Assembly (NCBI GenBank): GCA_964496435.1
Contig: CAZBZP010000001.1
Span: forward strand, 248,001-312,000
Direction: 5' to 3'
Length of the DNA stretch: 64,000 nucleotides
From: Berkiella sp964496435
GTDB lineage: Bacteria > Pseudomonadota > Gammaproteobacteria > Berkiellales > Berkiellaceae
Both the position numbers and the translations under genes were made by a program. The notes under the pieces are model-generated. The model was given only the letters and a program-made list of their open reading frames with translations. It ran no database searches and was not told the origin of the DNA. Of this stretch, positions 51,205 through 60,223 are shown piece by piece; position 1 is the stretch's first letter; every line of letters starts with the position of its first letter.

Positions 51205-53775
51205 TTATATGCCTAAATGAATATCTTCTTTTTCTGCATTCGAAGATGTCAAAGCGCTGGGTAGCTCTGGTGACTTTCTTCTTGTTGAGACTCCCTGTGG
51301 ATTGAGCTTGAGACGATTAAAGGTGTCTAGCAATGCTTGAGGAATTTTTTCTGCGATGAATGCCGCGGGTATGGAAGGTGACAACGGTGGCTTCATATTT
51401 CTTTGGGGATGAACAACAATATTAAATTTGCACAATGTGTTATTTTGCTCAAGGCTATAATCAAGAAGTTCATCCTCCAAATAGAAATATCCACCAAAAT
51501 AGAGATTGGCTGGTGCCTGGTTAAAAGTTGTAGATCCCATGATGCAACCTTTGGCTTTATGGAAATCTGGGTTTTCTTTAACGGCATCATTCACAACCGG
51601 AAAACCTCTTTGTTGTAACCACTGTGAAATTTTCTCAATATCCTGCAAGCTAAAATCAATGGTTTTATGCGGATTTAAGTTAAATATGATGACATCTGTG
51701 GGCCCAGCATAACCCAGACCGTTGACCCTGACAGCAACCAAGACATCACCATCCACAGCTTTAAACAATTCACTCCAATAATGTGTTTGGGAGGCAGGAA
51801 GCTTTGAAAGAATAGAATTAGTATGGGCAAAGAACTCAACTGGGGTAAAAGCAGATAAACTTTCTGGTGCTTGCCAACCATTTGTATGATCATTTTTGAG
51901 TTTGACTTCCTGAAGCAGCTCTGTTCGCCATTTAATATTAGCTTTGCGCATCACACTCTTAATTGTTGCAACAAAGGCATCTTTTGTTTCCTGGATGCTA
52001 TGAGTTTCGTTATAGAGCTGTTCTTTGGTTGCGCTCAAAAATATTTGCTTATTCGCAGGACTCAAGCGTGCATAAACATCTCTATATTTTTTTCTTCTAA
52101 CAAGCTGTTCTGCCATTAGCGTTAAGGCTTCGTCACATTTTTCCTTGTATTCTTCAAAAACTCTTAATCGTAAATTAGGATAAATTTCTTGCCCGTTGGC
52201 ACGCAAAAATACGCTTGGCGTTCTTAAGGATGCAAATTCATCACCGGACATCATATAATAACCGCCACTGCCTGAAAAAGCGCTTGTCAGAAATTTGTCA
52301 CGATACTGAAGTCCAAAACGATTGATTTGTTCATTAAAGTTATCAGGGTCATGCAACTCTTCAATAATTTCTTTAACATAGTGATGTATAAAAACAGATT
52401 TTATTGAATCTTTTGCAGCCTCAGACATTTGATCTCTTTGTGCTAAACATTCAAGATAAGCCTGATAGAGCTCAGCATTTTCCTGCAATCTTTCAAAGGC
52501 AAGATCACGACACACTGTCATTGCACAGGAAAAATGATCATGGATCCCGGTGAAGTTAATAACGCCTTGTTCAACCATGGATTTTTTATAGTGATCTTCG
52601 AAGCTAGGATCTTCAGGAAGACCTCCATGCCATAAACGTTGCTTGTAGTAGACACTGCCCATATTGTGTGTTGCCCCAGCACCTTGAACAGTAGTTACAA
52701 AATCTTGTGGGCTTAATTCTGAAAACAAGGATTCTTCTAATATAACAATAGGTGCAGCATCTTCTTGCATACTAATTTCTTTTCGGATTGCGCTATAAAT
52801 CATCGTCCTTAGTTGATGCGGAATTTTACGCACGCAGTCTACTCGCACACCACCAAAGCCCCATTCTCCTACATATTGGTTAATCAAAGGAAGCCATACT
52901 TCCTTGAAGATGGTGGGAATTTGCCCAAGAAGCGCTTCTTTTTCAGCAGCACTGAGGCTGCGAGGACCTAATAATTTGGTATAGGCAAACGCTGTTGCAT
53001 CATGATAAGTTCTATCTGCAAAATTGAAAAAGTCTTTGTGTTCTTGCACGATGGGGGCATCATTAGCGACATGATTCACAACCAAATCAAATATGGGTGT
53101 TATACCCAAACTTTTTGCTGTACTAGCAAATTCTTTCATTGCCAGCCCATCTAAAAATTGAATACATCTTTTTTGCAATAGCAAACTTTCATTAAATTTC
53201 TTATTTAATTTAGCTTTTTCCTTTGTGAGCTTAGCGTGCTCTTCTTTTAAATCTGAGGCATCAGATTCGAAAAGTTCATAGTCAAAACCTTGTTTGGCCC
53301 TTGGTTTTTTTAAAGTTGATTCGTTCGCAACAATCTCTTTATCTTTAACACTAAGCTCAACTTCAAGATCTTCAATTTCTTCTCTTAGGGTTTTGATACG
53401 GCTGGTTATGGTTAAAACGTTATCAATGCCCAGTTTTTTTTCTTTGTTTAATAGTGCAATCTGAACCATAGTCAAAACTATATCGCCATCCGCATCGCGC
53501 TTGACGACACTGAACCTAGGATCAATTAAGCTCATATCAGCCATGGCATATAAGCTTCGACTCACTGCTTGATTTTGTGCCGTGATAGGATCAGATTTCT
53601 CAATAACGGTTTCCCCGGCGAGCGAAAGCGGATTTACCCAAACAACATTAGCGCCTAGTTTCTTCAATTGTTTTAAATAGGCGGTCATTTCATGAAGATT
53701 AGCGAAATAGCTGGGGAACATATTGTAACAGCGGATAAGACCATTCCCTTGCTGTGAAGGACTCTGAATAGACAT
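51205..53775 (-). CDS. GH13-like (alpha-amylase family) protein with coiled-coil insert, copy B
   Basis: An 856-residue paralog of the protein at 47717-50293, similar along its whole length. Region I is Phe-Asp-Leu-Val-Val-Asn-His (229-235), region II Val-Arg-Val-Asp-Cys-Val-Arg with Asp313 as nucleophile, region III Ile-Leu-Glu-Glu (347/348) and region IV Gly-Ile-His-Asp (Asp413). The three catalytic acids are present, but the Asn before His-Asp in region IV is Ile. The insert at about 125-205 is strongly coiled-coil and differs in sequence from copy A, so it diverges faster than the barrel. No signal peptide. Confidence 0.75.
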   Translation of the reverse strand: MSIQSPSQQGNGLIRCYNMFPSYFANLHEMTAYLKQLKKLGANVVWVNPLSLAGETVIEKSDPITAQNQAVSRSLYAMADMSLIDPRFSVVKRDADGDIVLTMVQIALLNKEKKLGIDNVLTITSRIKTLREEIEDLEVELSVKDKEIVANESTLKKPRAKQGFDYELFESDASDLKEEHAKLTKEKAKLNKKFNESLLLQKRCIQFLDGLAMKEFASTAKSLGITPIFDLVVNHVANDAPIVQEHKDFFNFADRTYHDATAFAYTKLLGPRSLSAAEKEALLGQIPTIFKEVWLPLINQYVGEWGFGGVRVDCVRKIPHQLRTMIYSAIRKEISMQEDAAPIVILEESLFSELSPQDFVTTVQGAGATHNMGSVYYKQRLWHGGLPEDPSFEDHYKKSMVEQGVINFTGIHDHFSCAMTVCRDLAFERLQENAELYQAYLECLAQRDQMSEAAKDSIKSVFIHHYVKEIIEELHDPDNFNEQINRFGLQYRDKFLTSAFSGSGGYYMMSGDEFASLRTPSVFLRANGQEIYPNLRLRVFEEYKEKCDEALTLMAEQLVRRKKYRDVYARLSPANKQIFLSATKEQLYNETHSIQETKDAFVATIKSVMRKANIKWRTELLQEVKLKNDHTNGWQAPESLSAFTPVEFFAHTNSILSKLPASQTHYWSELFKAVDGDVLVAVRVNGLGYAGPTDVIIFNLNPHKTIDFSLQDIEKISQWLQQRGFPVVNDAVKENPDFHKAKGCIMGSTTFNQAPANLYFGGYFYLEDELLDYSLEQNNTLCKFNIVVHPQRNMKPPLSPSIPAAFIAEKIPQALLDTFNRLKLNPQGVSTRRKSPELPSALTSSNAEKEDIHLGI

Positions 53776-53861
53776 AAAGCACCGTTTGTATTCAAAAAGT
53801 GCGCCATACTAGCATTTTTTTTGACAAAGGGACATTGTTATAGGGTTTTAGAGATTAAGCA

Positions 53862-54614
53862 TCAGGTCCCAAAGAGCTTTCTTCTTACCCTAGAGCTCCC
53901 ATAGCCCACATCTTCAAGTAGCGAATGGGCATCAGGATACTGATGAGAAAGTAATTCGATTATTTCTTTTATGAACAGATCTTTAGCTAAGTCATATTTT
54001 TTCACTAATTGCCACACTTCATGCTTTAGCTGTTGTGCAACCATACGTTTCTTTGTAGGAGAATGTGTCGTGTGACTATTATCAATACGTTCATCAAAAA
54101 TCTGCCTATAAATGAGTTCATTGATATCAAATCCTCCTTTACAGAGCTTATTAAAATTACTTAAAAGCCCTCTAAAGTAGTTATTTTGCAGCAGTATTTT
54201 ATCATCTGCTACCGCGCCCAATCCCTCATCCATTTTTAAGGCAGGATAATAATTGCTCAATAGCTCTTGGTAGATTTCACAGGGCACATCAAGTGCAGAT
54301 ACAATTAAAAATGCACGCAGATTTTCTAATTCGGTACCAGCTACTTCAATAAACTTCTCAAATCCCGTTTTAAAATGCGCATCAAAATAGAGCGCTACTA
54401 TACTCTGTTGTGATTCACTCAGACTGCCACTATCAAACGTAAGTGCAGCTACAGACAGCGCTAGCGTTGCCTGTGATCCAGCCGAGGGTAAATAAGGAAC
54501 AACAAAGTCATCAAAATAAGAGAGATTGGGAGATGCAACTTCATTCTCTACATAATCTTTAAGATCATTTTCAAGATCATCTTCATTGTCGTTGTCGTCA
54601 ATACCGTTAATCAT
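53862..54614 (-). CDS. Unknown partner protein of the GH13-like gene, copy B
   Basis: A 250-residue paralog of the protein at 50406-51059 with an extra acidic N-terminus rich in Asp, Asn and Glu (residues 2-25). The shared core holds Phe-Glu-Lys-Phe-Ile-Glu-Val, Asn-Asn-Tyr-Phe-Arg, Phe-Asn-Lys-Leu-Cys, Tyr-Arg-Gln-Ile-Phe-Asp-Glu, Ser-Pro-Thr-Lys-Lys and a C-terminal Val-Arg-Arg-Lys-Leu. It is the first gene of the four-gene minus-strand array. The family is not recognised. No signal peptide or membrane segment. Confidence 0.65.
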   Translation of the reverse strand: MINGIDDNDNEDDLENDLKDYVENEVASPNLSYFDDFVVPYLPSAGSQATLALSVAALTFDSGSLSESQQSIVALYFDAHFKTGFEKFIEVAGTELENLRAFLIVSALDVPCEIYQELLSNYYPALKMDEGLGAVADDKILLQNNYFRGLLSNFNKLCKGGFDINELIYRQIFDERIDNSHTTHSPTKKRMVAQQLKHEVWQLVKKYDLAKDLFIKEIIELLSHQYPDAHSLLEDVGYGSSRVRRKLFGT

Positions 54615-54725
54615 TCGCTGCGGCTTTTATCAATTGAGTAGCACAATTTTACGGTAAAATTCAAAGACTATCCAATAGATAATCCCCAAAATATAGGATG
54701 ATATACACGAGAAATAGCTAAGCTA

Positions 54726-55115
54726 TTAAGGATGTAGGTAATGATAAAGATTATAAACACAAAGCAAGATCATGACAGTCCATGTGCCAACAACCCCTGA
54801 AAAGCGCCCAAATGAAGCACCGCGGGTACGGCTTAGACCATAGGCATGTAACAAACGTGAAAGTAGCAAACAGTTCCCCAGCATATGTAAGTGGATTGCT
54901 GGCATGCTCATGCTCTCTGCACAAGCAAATAAGATTAAGGTCAAGGGTACCCATTCGGCGGCATTGCCATGCACTCTTATGGCTTTGAGCAAATCGGGAT
55001 TGCCACCATCTAACACACCCACACGATGCCTCATTCGTAAAAAAGCAACGCGCGCGCCTAAGCAAATAATAAGTAGGGCAAGTATCGAAGCATAAAGACT
55101 GCTGATGTGTAACAT
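54726..55115 (-). CDS. MAPEG-family membrane protein
   Basis: A 129-residue protein with four membrane segments (about 5-25, 55-72, 75-92 and 105-125) and the MAPEG signature Arg-Val-His-Gly-Asn-Ala-Ala-Glu-Trp-Val-Pro-Leu after the first loop. MAPEG proteins are membrane-bound glutathione-dependent enzymes in eukaryotes; bacterial members are less well studied. It starts two bases after the stop of the hydratase-like gene upstream, so they are probably co-transcribed. Confidence 0.88.
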   Translation of the reverse strand: MLHISSLYASILALLIICLGARVAFLRMRHRVGVLDGGNPDLLKAIRVHGNAAEWVPLTLILFACAESMSMPAIHLHMLGNCLLLSRLLHAYGLSRTRGASFGRFSGVVGTWTVMILLCVYNLYHYLHP

Positions 55116-55117
55116 TT

Positions 55118-55945
55118 TTAACCCTTTAAGGTGAAAGTGATGCTGGCCCCATCATTAAATTGAGCATGATATTCCCCTGCTTTGGCTTTTACCATTTGGC
55201 CCAATGCACCTGTTATCAGTAAATTATCTTTTTCTATGGTCCAACCATGTGCTATCACTTGATTAACCAGCCAACGCAATGCTTCCCATTGATCGCCCAT
55301 CGCATCAATACCTTGCCCTTGATTTACAATGACGCCGTTGTGCTTCAAGCTCACAGTGATGCCGTTAATATCTTCACCATACCAATTGATAGCAGGTGAA
55401 ATAATATAACTCGCCACTCCCGTATTGGCGGCGACCAAATCAGGCGCCGTGATGCCCTCATGGGCAAAACCAATATCTGGCAATTCAATGACGGGCAGAA
55501 CCTGGCTGATGTAAGTTTTTAATTCTGATGCTGAGTTCACGGTATGCTTAATGGGTTTTTTAGTAATAAAGCCCAGCTCTGTTTCAACCATCAAATGATG
55601 ATATTGAGACAAGGATATAACTGGATTTTGAGTAAAATCACCGCTTTTAAATAAAACACCAAAGATAGGGCGATTAATGCCTAAAAGGAGTTGTGATTCT
55701 GTATTGGTTAACCCAGCCTTAAAGCCTGCTATTTTATCTTTAGTCAGTCGATGTTTGACAAAGGCGGTTTGGATTTCATAAGCACCTGCCATGTCTATAT
55801 TCGCATAACGCGCTAAACAAGGAAGTGGTTCTCCTTTTGCCTGCGCTTCAATCAATTGTTTTGAAAGCGCATCAACTTGAGCACCTGCATTGAGGCTCAG
55901 CAAAGAGAGCCATATAAATATCAATTTTCTTAATAACAAGGACAT
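55118..55945 (-). CDS. 2-keto-4-pentenoate hydratase-like protein with signal peptide
   Basis: From ATG 55945 a 275-residue protein (an ATG at 55969 would add eight residues). The body matches the fumarylacetoacetase/2-keto-4-pentenoate hydratase (MhpD) family: Ala-Tyr-Glu-Ile-Gln, Gly-Phe-Lys-Ala-Gly-Leu-Thr, Val-Glu-Thr-Glu-Leu-Gly-Phe (metal-binding Glu residues), and Val-Ala-Ala-Asn-Thr-Gly. Unlike cytosolic MhpD it begins with a typical signal peptide (hydrophobic core, Asn-Ala-Gly-Ala-Gln cleavage region), so it is probably periplasmic. Paired with the MAPEG gene; substrate unknown. Confidence 0.75.
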   Translation of the reverse strand: MSLLLRKLIFIWLSLLSLNAGAQVDALSKQLIEAQAKGEPLPCLARYANIDMAGAYEIQTAFVKHRLTKDKIAGFKAGLTNTESQLLLGINRPIFGVLFKSGDFTQNPVISLSQYHHLMVETELGFITKKPIKHTVNSASELKTYISQVLPVIELPDIGFAHEGITAPDLVAANTGVASYIISPAINWYGEDINGITVSLKHNGVIVNQGQGIDAMGDQWEALRWLVNQVIAHGWTIEKDNLLITGALGQMVKAKAGEYHAQFNDGASITFTLKG

Positions 55946-55969
55946 ATTCCCCACGACTTCTTCTGTCAT

Positions 55970-56274
55970 TTTAAAAAAGAAGCTTAGATTGCGTCAAAAT
56001 CTAACGATTGAACTGTGTCTTTTGCTATTAAGTCAAAAGACATAATACATAATGCGTCGCAACAATATACTAACTGGGATAAAACCTCAATTTTGTGCCT
56101 TTGCGCCTAGCAACACTGTTCAAATAAATATTTATCGTTATTGTAACGCATTAATCGACAAGTTGATTAATGAAATTATATATCAATCCAAAAAAACTCA
56201 TATTTACAGCGAAAAAAATTGATTTCCAAAAAGGTATGTCTACAATGGCAACCATTATTTTCAAGGAGATTAAA
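55970..56274. other. Intergenic region between divergent genes
   Basis: About 300 bases between the hydratase-like gene and the gene at 56275. It contains an 8-base inverted repeat, GTCTTTTG (56017-56024) and CAAAAGAC (56034-56041), which could be an operator. An in-frame ORF extension from 56170 is present but has weaker start signals than ATG 56275. I see no RNA gene. Confidence 0.4.
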
Positions 56275-57030
56275 ATGTTTCGCTTATCCATCGAAGAACC
56301 AAACTGTCCATTCACGCAAATCGAAATTAATGAAAAGTACATAATACTTAGCCTTGGAAAAAATATACAAACTGAAACATTTTTATCTATGTACAATATC
56401 TCAGAAAGTGCAGGCATTGCACTATACCACCACAGTAATGACAATCAACTTTGGATAACTTTTCATAACAATATAGAGCAAAAAACACTATCAACTTTTA
56501 TGACTTTATTACCCACTGAATTTTCTGCAGATTTAAAACAAAAGATAGAAATTGCTTTTCTTGATCATAATACTCTCCCTTTGCGCCTTAAGAATGAACC
56601 CTTTGATATTCAAGACCAACACAGAAAATATAATCTCGCCTTTCAAATCATAAGTACTGTGGCCACAACAGGATTAGGCTATCTCTGCGGTCTTGGCGAA
56701 ATGAGCTTAGCCTTGAGCGCTGTCGCAAGCTTGGGGGCAGCACATTGGCTTTGTGTATCAAGAGAAAGGTGGAAAACGCAAGGCTATTCCACTTTAATCA
56801 AAAAACATAATGAAAAAACCCCATTAAATGAAGATGAAATATATTCTCTTATTGTGGGTGAATGTGCTGGCAAGAGTTTTATTCATCAAGCAACAGGTCT
56901 GGCTATTACTAACACCTGGACGAAATTTCCCCATAATCCAGAATATTATGGCGCACTCTCTGCTATAGAACGTGGGGATAACGAAGTAGTTGCACATCTG
57001 CGGGTGCGAAACCCCTTAAATAAAAGATAA
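56275..57030 (+). CDS. Unknown protein with two hydrophobic segments
   Basis: ATG 56275 is chosen because an AAGGAG ribosome binding site lies six bases upstream; the frame extends to 56170 without family support. The 251-residue protein has a globular N-terminal half, two adjacent hydrophobic segments (about 123-145 and 147-165 from this start, Gly/Leu/Ala-rich) that may form a membrane hairpin, and a polar C-terminal region. No signal peptide or known motif. A membrane-hairpin protein with both ends in the cytosol is plausible. Family not recognised. Confidence 0.55.
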   Translation: MFRLSIEEPNCPFTQIEINEKYIILSLGKNIQTETFLSMYNISESAGIALYHHSNDNQLWITFHNNIEQKTLSTFMTLLPTEFSADLKQKIEIAFLDHNTLPLRLKNEPFDIQDQHRKYNLAFQIISTVATTGLGYLCGLGEMSLALSAVASLGAAHWLCVSRERWKTQGYSTLIKKHNEKTPLNEDEIYSLIVGECAGKSFIHQATGLAITNTWTKFPHNPEYYGALSAIERGDNEVVAHLRVRNPLNKR

Positions 57031-57044
57031 TAAATCAAAGGGCG

Positions 57045-57956
57045 CTATTTTTGTTTTTCACGACAAAGTAGCGCGCCGATTACGACAAAGCTGGCGCCAA
57101 TCCAAATTGGCATCATGGCATAGGCCAGACCACTTAGCATTAAAAAGCTAATGCTTAAGATGGGATTGAAATACGCTAAGGTATTAAGCAAAGCAAAATT
57201 GCCACGCTTAATACCATAATCCCAACAAAAATAAGAAGCTGCCAAGGTAACACACCCTTTGATGGCGATGAGCAATCCTTCCTCTAAGTTGGGCTTTACA
57301 AAGTCATCAACAGCAAAATGATAGGCCAAAGCAAAAAGCGCTCCCACCCCAAGATACATGCCAATCATCTCTGATGAGAGGTGCGCAAATTTTCTGGTGA
57401 GGATGACATAGGCTGTCCATAAAAAAGCGCTCAATAAGGCAAGCACATAGCCCTTTACATAGACGAGATGAAAACCCTCAAGCAATTTGCCATCGGTAAT
57501 TACAATAAAAACGCCAAAGAATCCAATAAGGACGCCAATCACCGTGAGCAAGCTTAAGCGTTGCTTTTGCAAGAGCCAGCCCCCGATAATCACCACAAAG
57601 ATAGGCCACATAGCACCAATCGTGATAATTTGCTCTGAGGGTCCATAACGAAGGGCTGCCACCATCAAGCAATGTGCAGCGCAGATCCCAAGCGATCCGA
57701 TTAGCCACATCAGCGGGTTTTGTTCAACCTTATGCCATTCTTTGCGATAGCTTAACACCAGGGCATACAGCAAAAAGCAAAGCCCCCAAGCCATGCCTAA
57801 AACCTCAGCGACGGGTATGCGCGCTAATTTAACATTGATAACGGTATCGATTGCCCAAAGAAAAATAGCAACACATCCCAACCACGTTGCTTGGCTTTTG
57901 GAGATAGTCATATAGATAAGAAATGTAGTTGGATGCTCATAAATGAAGTATGGCAT
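57045..57956 (-). CDS. EamA/DMT-family transporter
   Basis: A 303-residue inner-membrane protein with ten predicted segments in two EamA halves, typical of the drug/metabolite transporter superfamily that exports amino acids and other metabolites. The first half has Trp-Leu-Gly-Cys-Val-Ala-Ile-Phe-Leu-Trp-Ala; the second has Ala-Leu-Leu-Ser-Ala-Phe-Leu-Trp-Thr-Ala-Tyr. ATG 57956 lies next to a C/G-tract palindrome; ATG 57911, fifteen codons in, gives the more usual N-terminus. Substrate unknown. Confidence 0.82.
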   Translation of the reverse strand: MPYFIYEHPTTFLIYMTISKSQATWLGCVAIFLWAIDTVINVKLARIPVAEVLGMAWGLCFLLYALVLSYRKEWHKVEQNPLMWLIGSLGICAAHCLMVAALRYGPSEQIITIGAMWPIFVVIIGGWLLQKQRLSLLTVIGVLIGFFGVFIVITDGKLLEGFHLVYVKGYVLALLSAFLWTAYVILTRKFAHLSSEMIGMYLGVGALFALAYHFAVDDFVKPNLEEGLLIAIKGCVTLAASYFCWDYGIKRGNFALLNTLAYFNPILSISFLMLSGLAYAMMPIWIGASFVVIGALLCREKQK

Positions 57957-58028
57957 ATAACCCCCCCCGCGCTAGAAGCGCTTTTTGAATTTTCCCCCCT
58001 TTGTTATTAAAGGGGGGTAGGGGGGGTT
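57957..58028. repeat. C/G-tract palindromic element (copy 3)
   Basis: CCCCCCTTT (57994-58002) and AAAGGGGGG (58009-58017) form a 9-bp stem; outer C- and G-tracts (57961-57968, 58020-58026) pair around it, and GCGCT...AGCGC (57969-57981) adds a side hairpin. It lies downstream of pnp and overlaps the upstream signals of the EamA gene. Same core as the elements at 25269-25381 and 31301-31341. Confidence 0.7.
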
Positions 58029-58042
58029 AAACGAGCGTTTTA

Positions 58043-60217
58043 CTATTCTGAATCAGCAGATTCCGCAGCAGGTGCTTGAGCTGATTCTTGCTCTTGTGAA
58101 GCATTTGCTTCAGGAGCAACTTCACCGCCCTCACCTTCTACTTCTTTCATGCTCAAACGAATACGACCTTGTCTATCAATTTCAAGTACTTTGACTTTGA
58201 TCATCTGGCCGACTTGCAACACTTGGTTAATATCTGAAATCCGTTGTGAGGATATTTGAGAAATATGAACCAAGCCATCCTTACCAGGTAAGATGGTAAC
58301 AAAAGCACCAAAATCAACGATTCTGGCAACTTTGCCTTCGTAGATTTTGTTTACTTCAACATCTTCTGTTAAGGATTCAATACGACGCTTCACTGCTTCA
58401 CCAGCAAATTTATCGTTAGCAACAATGTTGATAACGCCATCATCATTTACTTCGATGCTGGTGCCAGTTTCTTCAGTCAAGGTACGAATGGTTGCGCCAC
58501 CTTTACCAATCACATCACGAATACGCTCTGGATTGACTTTGATGGTGTAAACCCTAGGTGCGAAATCAGACATCTCAGTACGTGCGTTGTTAATCGCATC
58601 GTTCATGATATTGAGAATATGGAGACGTCCTTTTTGCGCTTGCGCTAAAGCCACTTCCATAATTTCTCTGGTAATACCATCAATTTTGATGTCCATTTGT
58701 AAAGCTGTGACACCTGTTGTGGTACCAGCCACTTTAAAGTCCATATCGCCTAAGTGATCTTCATCACCTAAGATATCCGAAAGAATGGCAAACTTATCGT
58801 CTTCTTTAATTAATCCCATGGCAATACCAGCAACATGAGATTTTAAAGGAACCCCAGCATCCATTAAGGCCAAGCTTGAGCCACACACGCTGGCCATAGA
58901 GCTTGAACCATTGGATTCGGTGATTTCTGAAACGACGCGCATGACATAAGGGAATTTACTGGTATCAGGCAAAACACCTTGAACCGCACGGCGCGCTAAG
59001 CGACCATGACCAATTTCACGACGTTTTGGACTGCCAATCATGCCCACTTCCCCAACGCAATAAGGAGGGAAGTTGTAATGCAACATAAAGGGTTCTTTCT
59101 TTTCACCAACCGCATTATCAACCACTTGCGCATCACGGCCTGTACCCAATGTCGCCACAACAATCGCTTGCGTTTCACCACGTGTGAAAAGCGCAGAACC
59201 ATGGGTGCGAGGCAAAATGCCGGTTTGCACAGTGATAGGACGAATGGTTTCCGTATCTCTGCCATCAATACGTGGTTCACCACTTAAGATACGACCACGT
59301 ACATATTTTTCTTCTAATTCGCTCAAGGCATTAACAACTTGGCCTTCAGTGAAGCCCGTTGTTTCGTTTGCTAATTGAGCAACCAATTCTTTACGTAAAG
59401 TTTTGAGTGCGCTTTGACGTGCTGCTTTGTCGGCAATAGCATAAGCTTGTTCGACACCAGCGCCTGCCACTTCTTTGGTTTTTGCCAGCAATTCGCTATG
59501 CGCCATTGTTGGCTGCCAATCCCACTTGGGTTTGCCAGCATCTTTGGCTAAAGCTTGAATAGCTTTAATCACGATTTGCATCTTCGCATGACCAAACATA
59601 ACCGCTTCTAACATCACTGATTCTGGCAATTGATTGGCTTCAGACTCTACCATCAAAACGGAGGTAGCTGTGCCTGCCACAACGAGATCAAGTTCGGTTT
59701 TTTCCATTTGTGCTGCTGTAGGATTCAACACAAATTCGCCATTGATGTAGCCCACTCTTGCGCCACCAATAGGACCATTGAATGGGATCCCAGAAATAGC
59801 TAAAGCAGCAGAAGCACCAATCATGGCAGGAATATCAGGATTCACTTCAGGATTGATAGACATGACAGTTGCCACGATTTGCACTTCGTTCATGAAGCCC
59901 ACTGGGAACAGCGGACGAAGTGGTCTATCAATTAAACGTGAAGTTAATGTTTCGTTTTCAGTAGGACGGCCTTCACGTTTAAAGAAGCCGCCAGGAATTC
60001 TACCAGCCGCATACATACGCTCTTGGTAGTTTACGGTTAAGGGGAAGAAATCTCTTCCCTCGGCTACGTCTTTAACACCAACAACAGTAACCAAAACAAC
60101 GGTTCCATCCATGTTTACCATGACAGCGCCTGTTGCTTGACGGGCTACAACGCCCGTTTCAATGCTGACGGTATTATTTCCATATTGAAAGGTTTTTACA
60201 CATGTACTCACAGGCAA
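58043..60217 (-). CDS. pnp: Polynucleotide phosphorylase
   Basis: PNPase degrades RNA 3' to 5' by phosphorolysis and is part of the RNA degradosome. The 724-residue protein has two RNase PH domains (first with Phe-Phe-Lys-Arg-Glu-Gly-Arg-Pro-Thr-Glu; second with Gly-Ser-Pro-Lys-Arg-Arg-Glu-Ile-Gly-His-Gly), a KH domain with Ile-Gly-Lys-Gly-Gly-Ala-Thr-Ile near 565-572, and an S1 domain. The C-terminus has an Ala/Glu/Ser-rich tail. It follows rpsO by six bases, the conserved arrangement, and expression is probably linked through the shared transcript. Confidence 0.97.
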   Translation of the reverse strand: MPVSTCVKTFQYGNNTVSIETGVVARQATGAVMVNMDGTVVLVTVVGVKDVAEGRDFFPLTVNYQERMYAAGRIPGGFFKREGRPTENETLTSRLIDRPLRPLFPVGFMNEVQIVATVMSINPEVNPDIPAMIGASAALAISGIPFNGPIGGARVGYINGEFVLNPTAAQMEKTELDLVVAGTATSVLMVESEANQLPESVMLEAVMFGHAKMQIVIKAIQALAKDAGKPKWDWQPTMAHSELLAKTKEVAGAGVEQAYAIADKAARQSALKTLRKELVAQLANETTGFTEGQVVNALSELEEKYVRGRILSGEPRIDGRDTETIRPITVQTGILPRTHGSALFTRGETQAIVVATLGTGRDAQVVDNAVGEKKEPFMLHYNFPPYCVGEVGMIGSPKRREIGHGRLARRAVQGVLPDTSKFPYVMRVVSEITESNGSSSMASVCGSSLALMDAGVPLKSHVAGIAMGLIKEDDKFAILSDILGDEDHLGDMDFKVAGTTTGVTALQMDIKIDGITREIMEVALAQAQKGRLHILNIMNDAINNARTEMSDFAPRVYTIKVNPERIRDVIGKGGATIRTLTEETGTSIEVNDDGVINIVANDKFAGEAVKRRIESLTEDVEVNKIYEGKVARIVDFGAFVTILPGKDGLVHISQISSQRISDINQVLQVGQMIKVKVLEIDRQGRIRLSMKEVEGEGGEVAPEANASQEQESAQAPAAESADSE

Positions 60218-60223
60218 TTTCCT

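Noticed and set aside
54782..55095. Plus-strand frames opposite the MAPEG gene
   Set aside because: The minus-strand frame carries the MAPEG signature and four membrane segments; the others are shadows.
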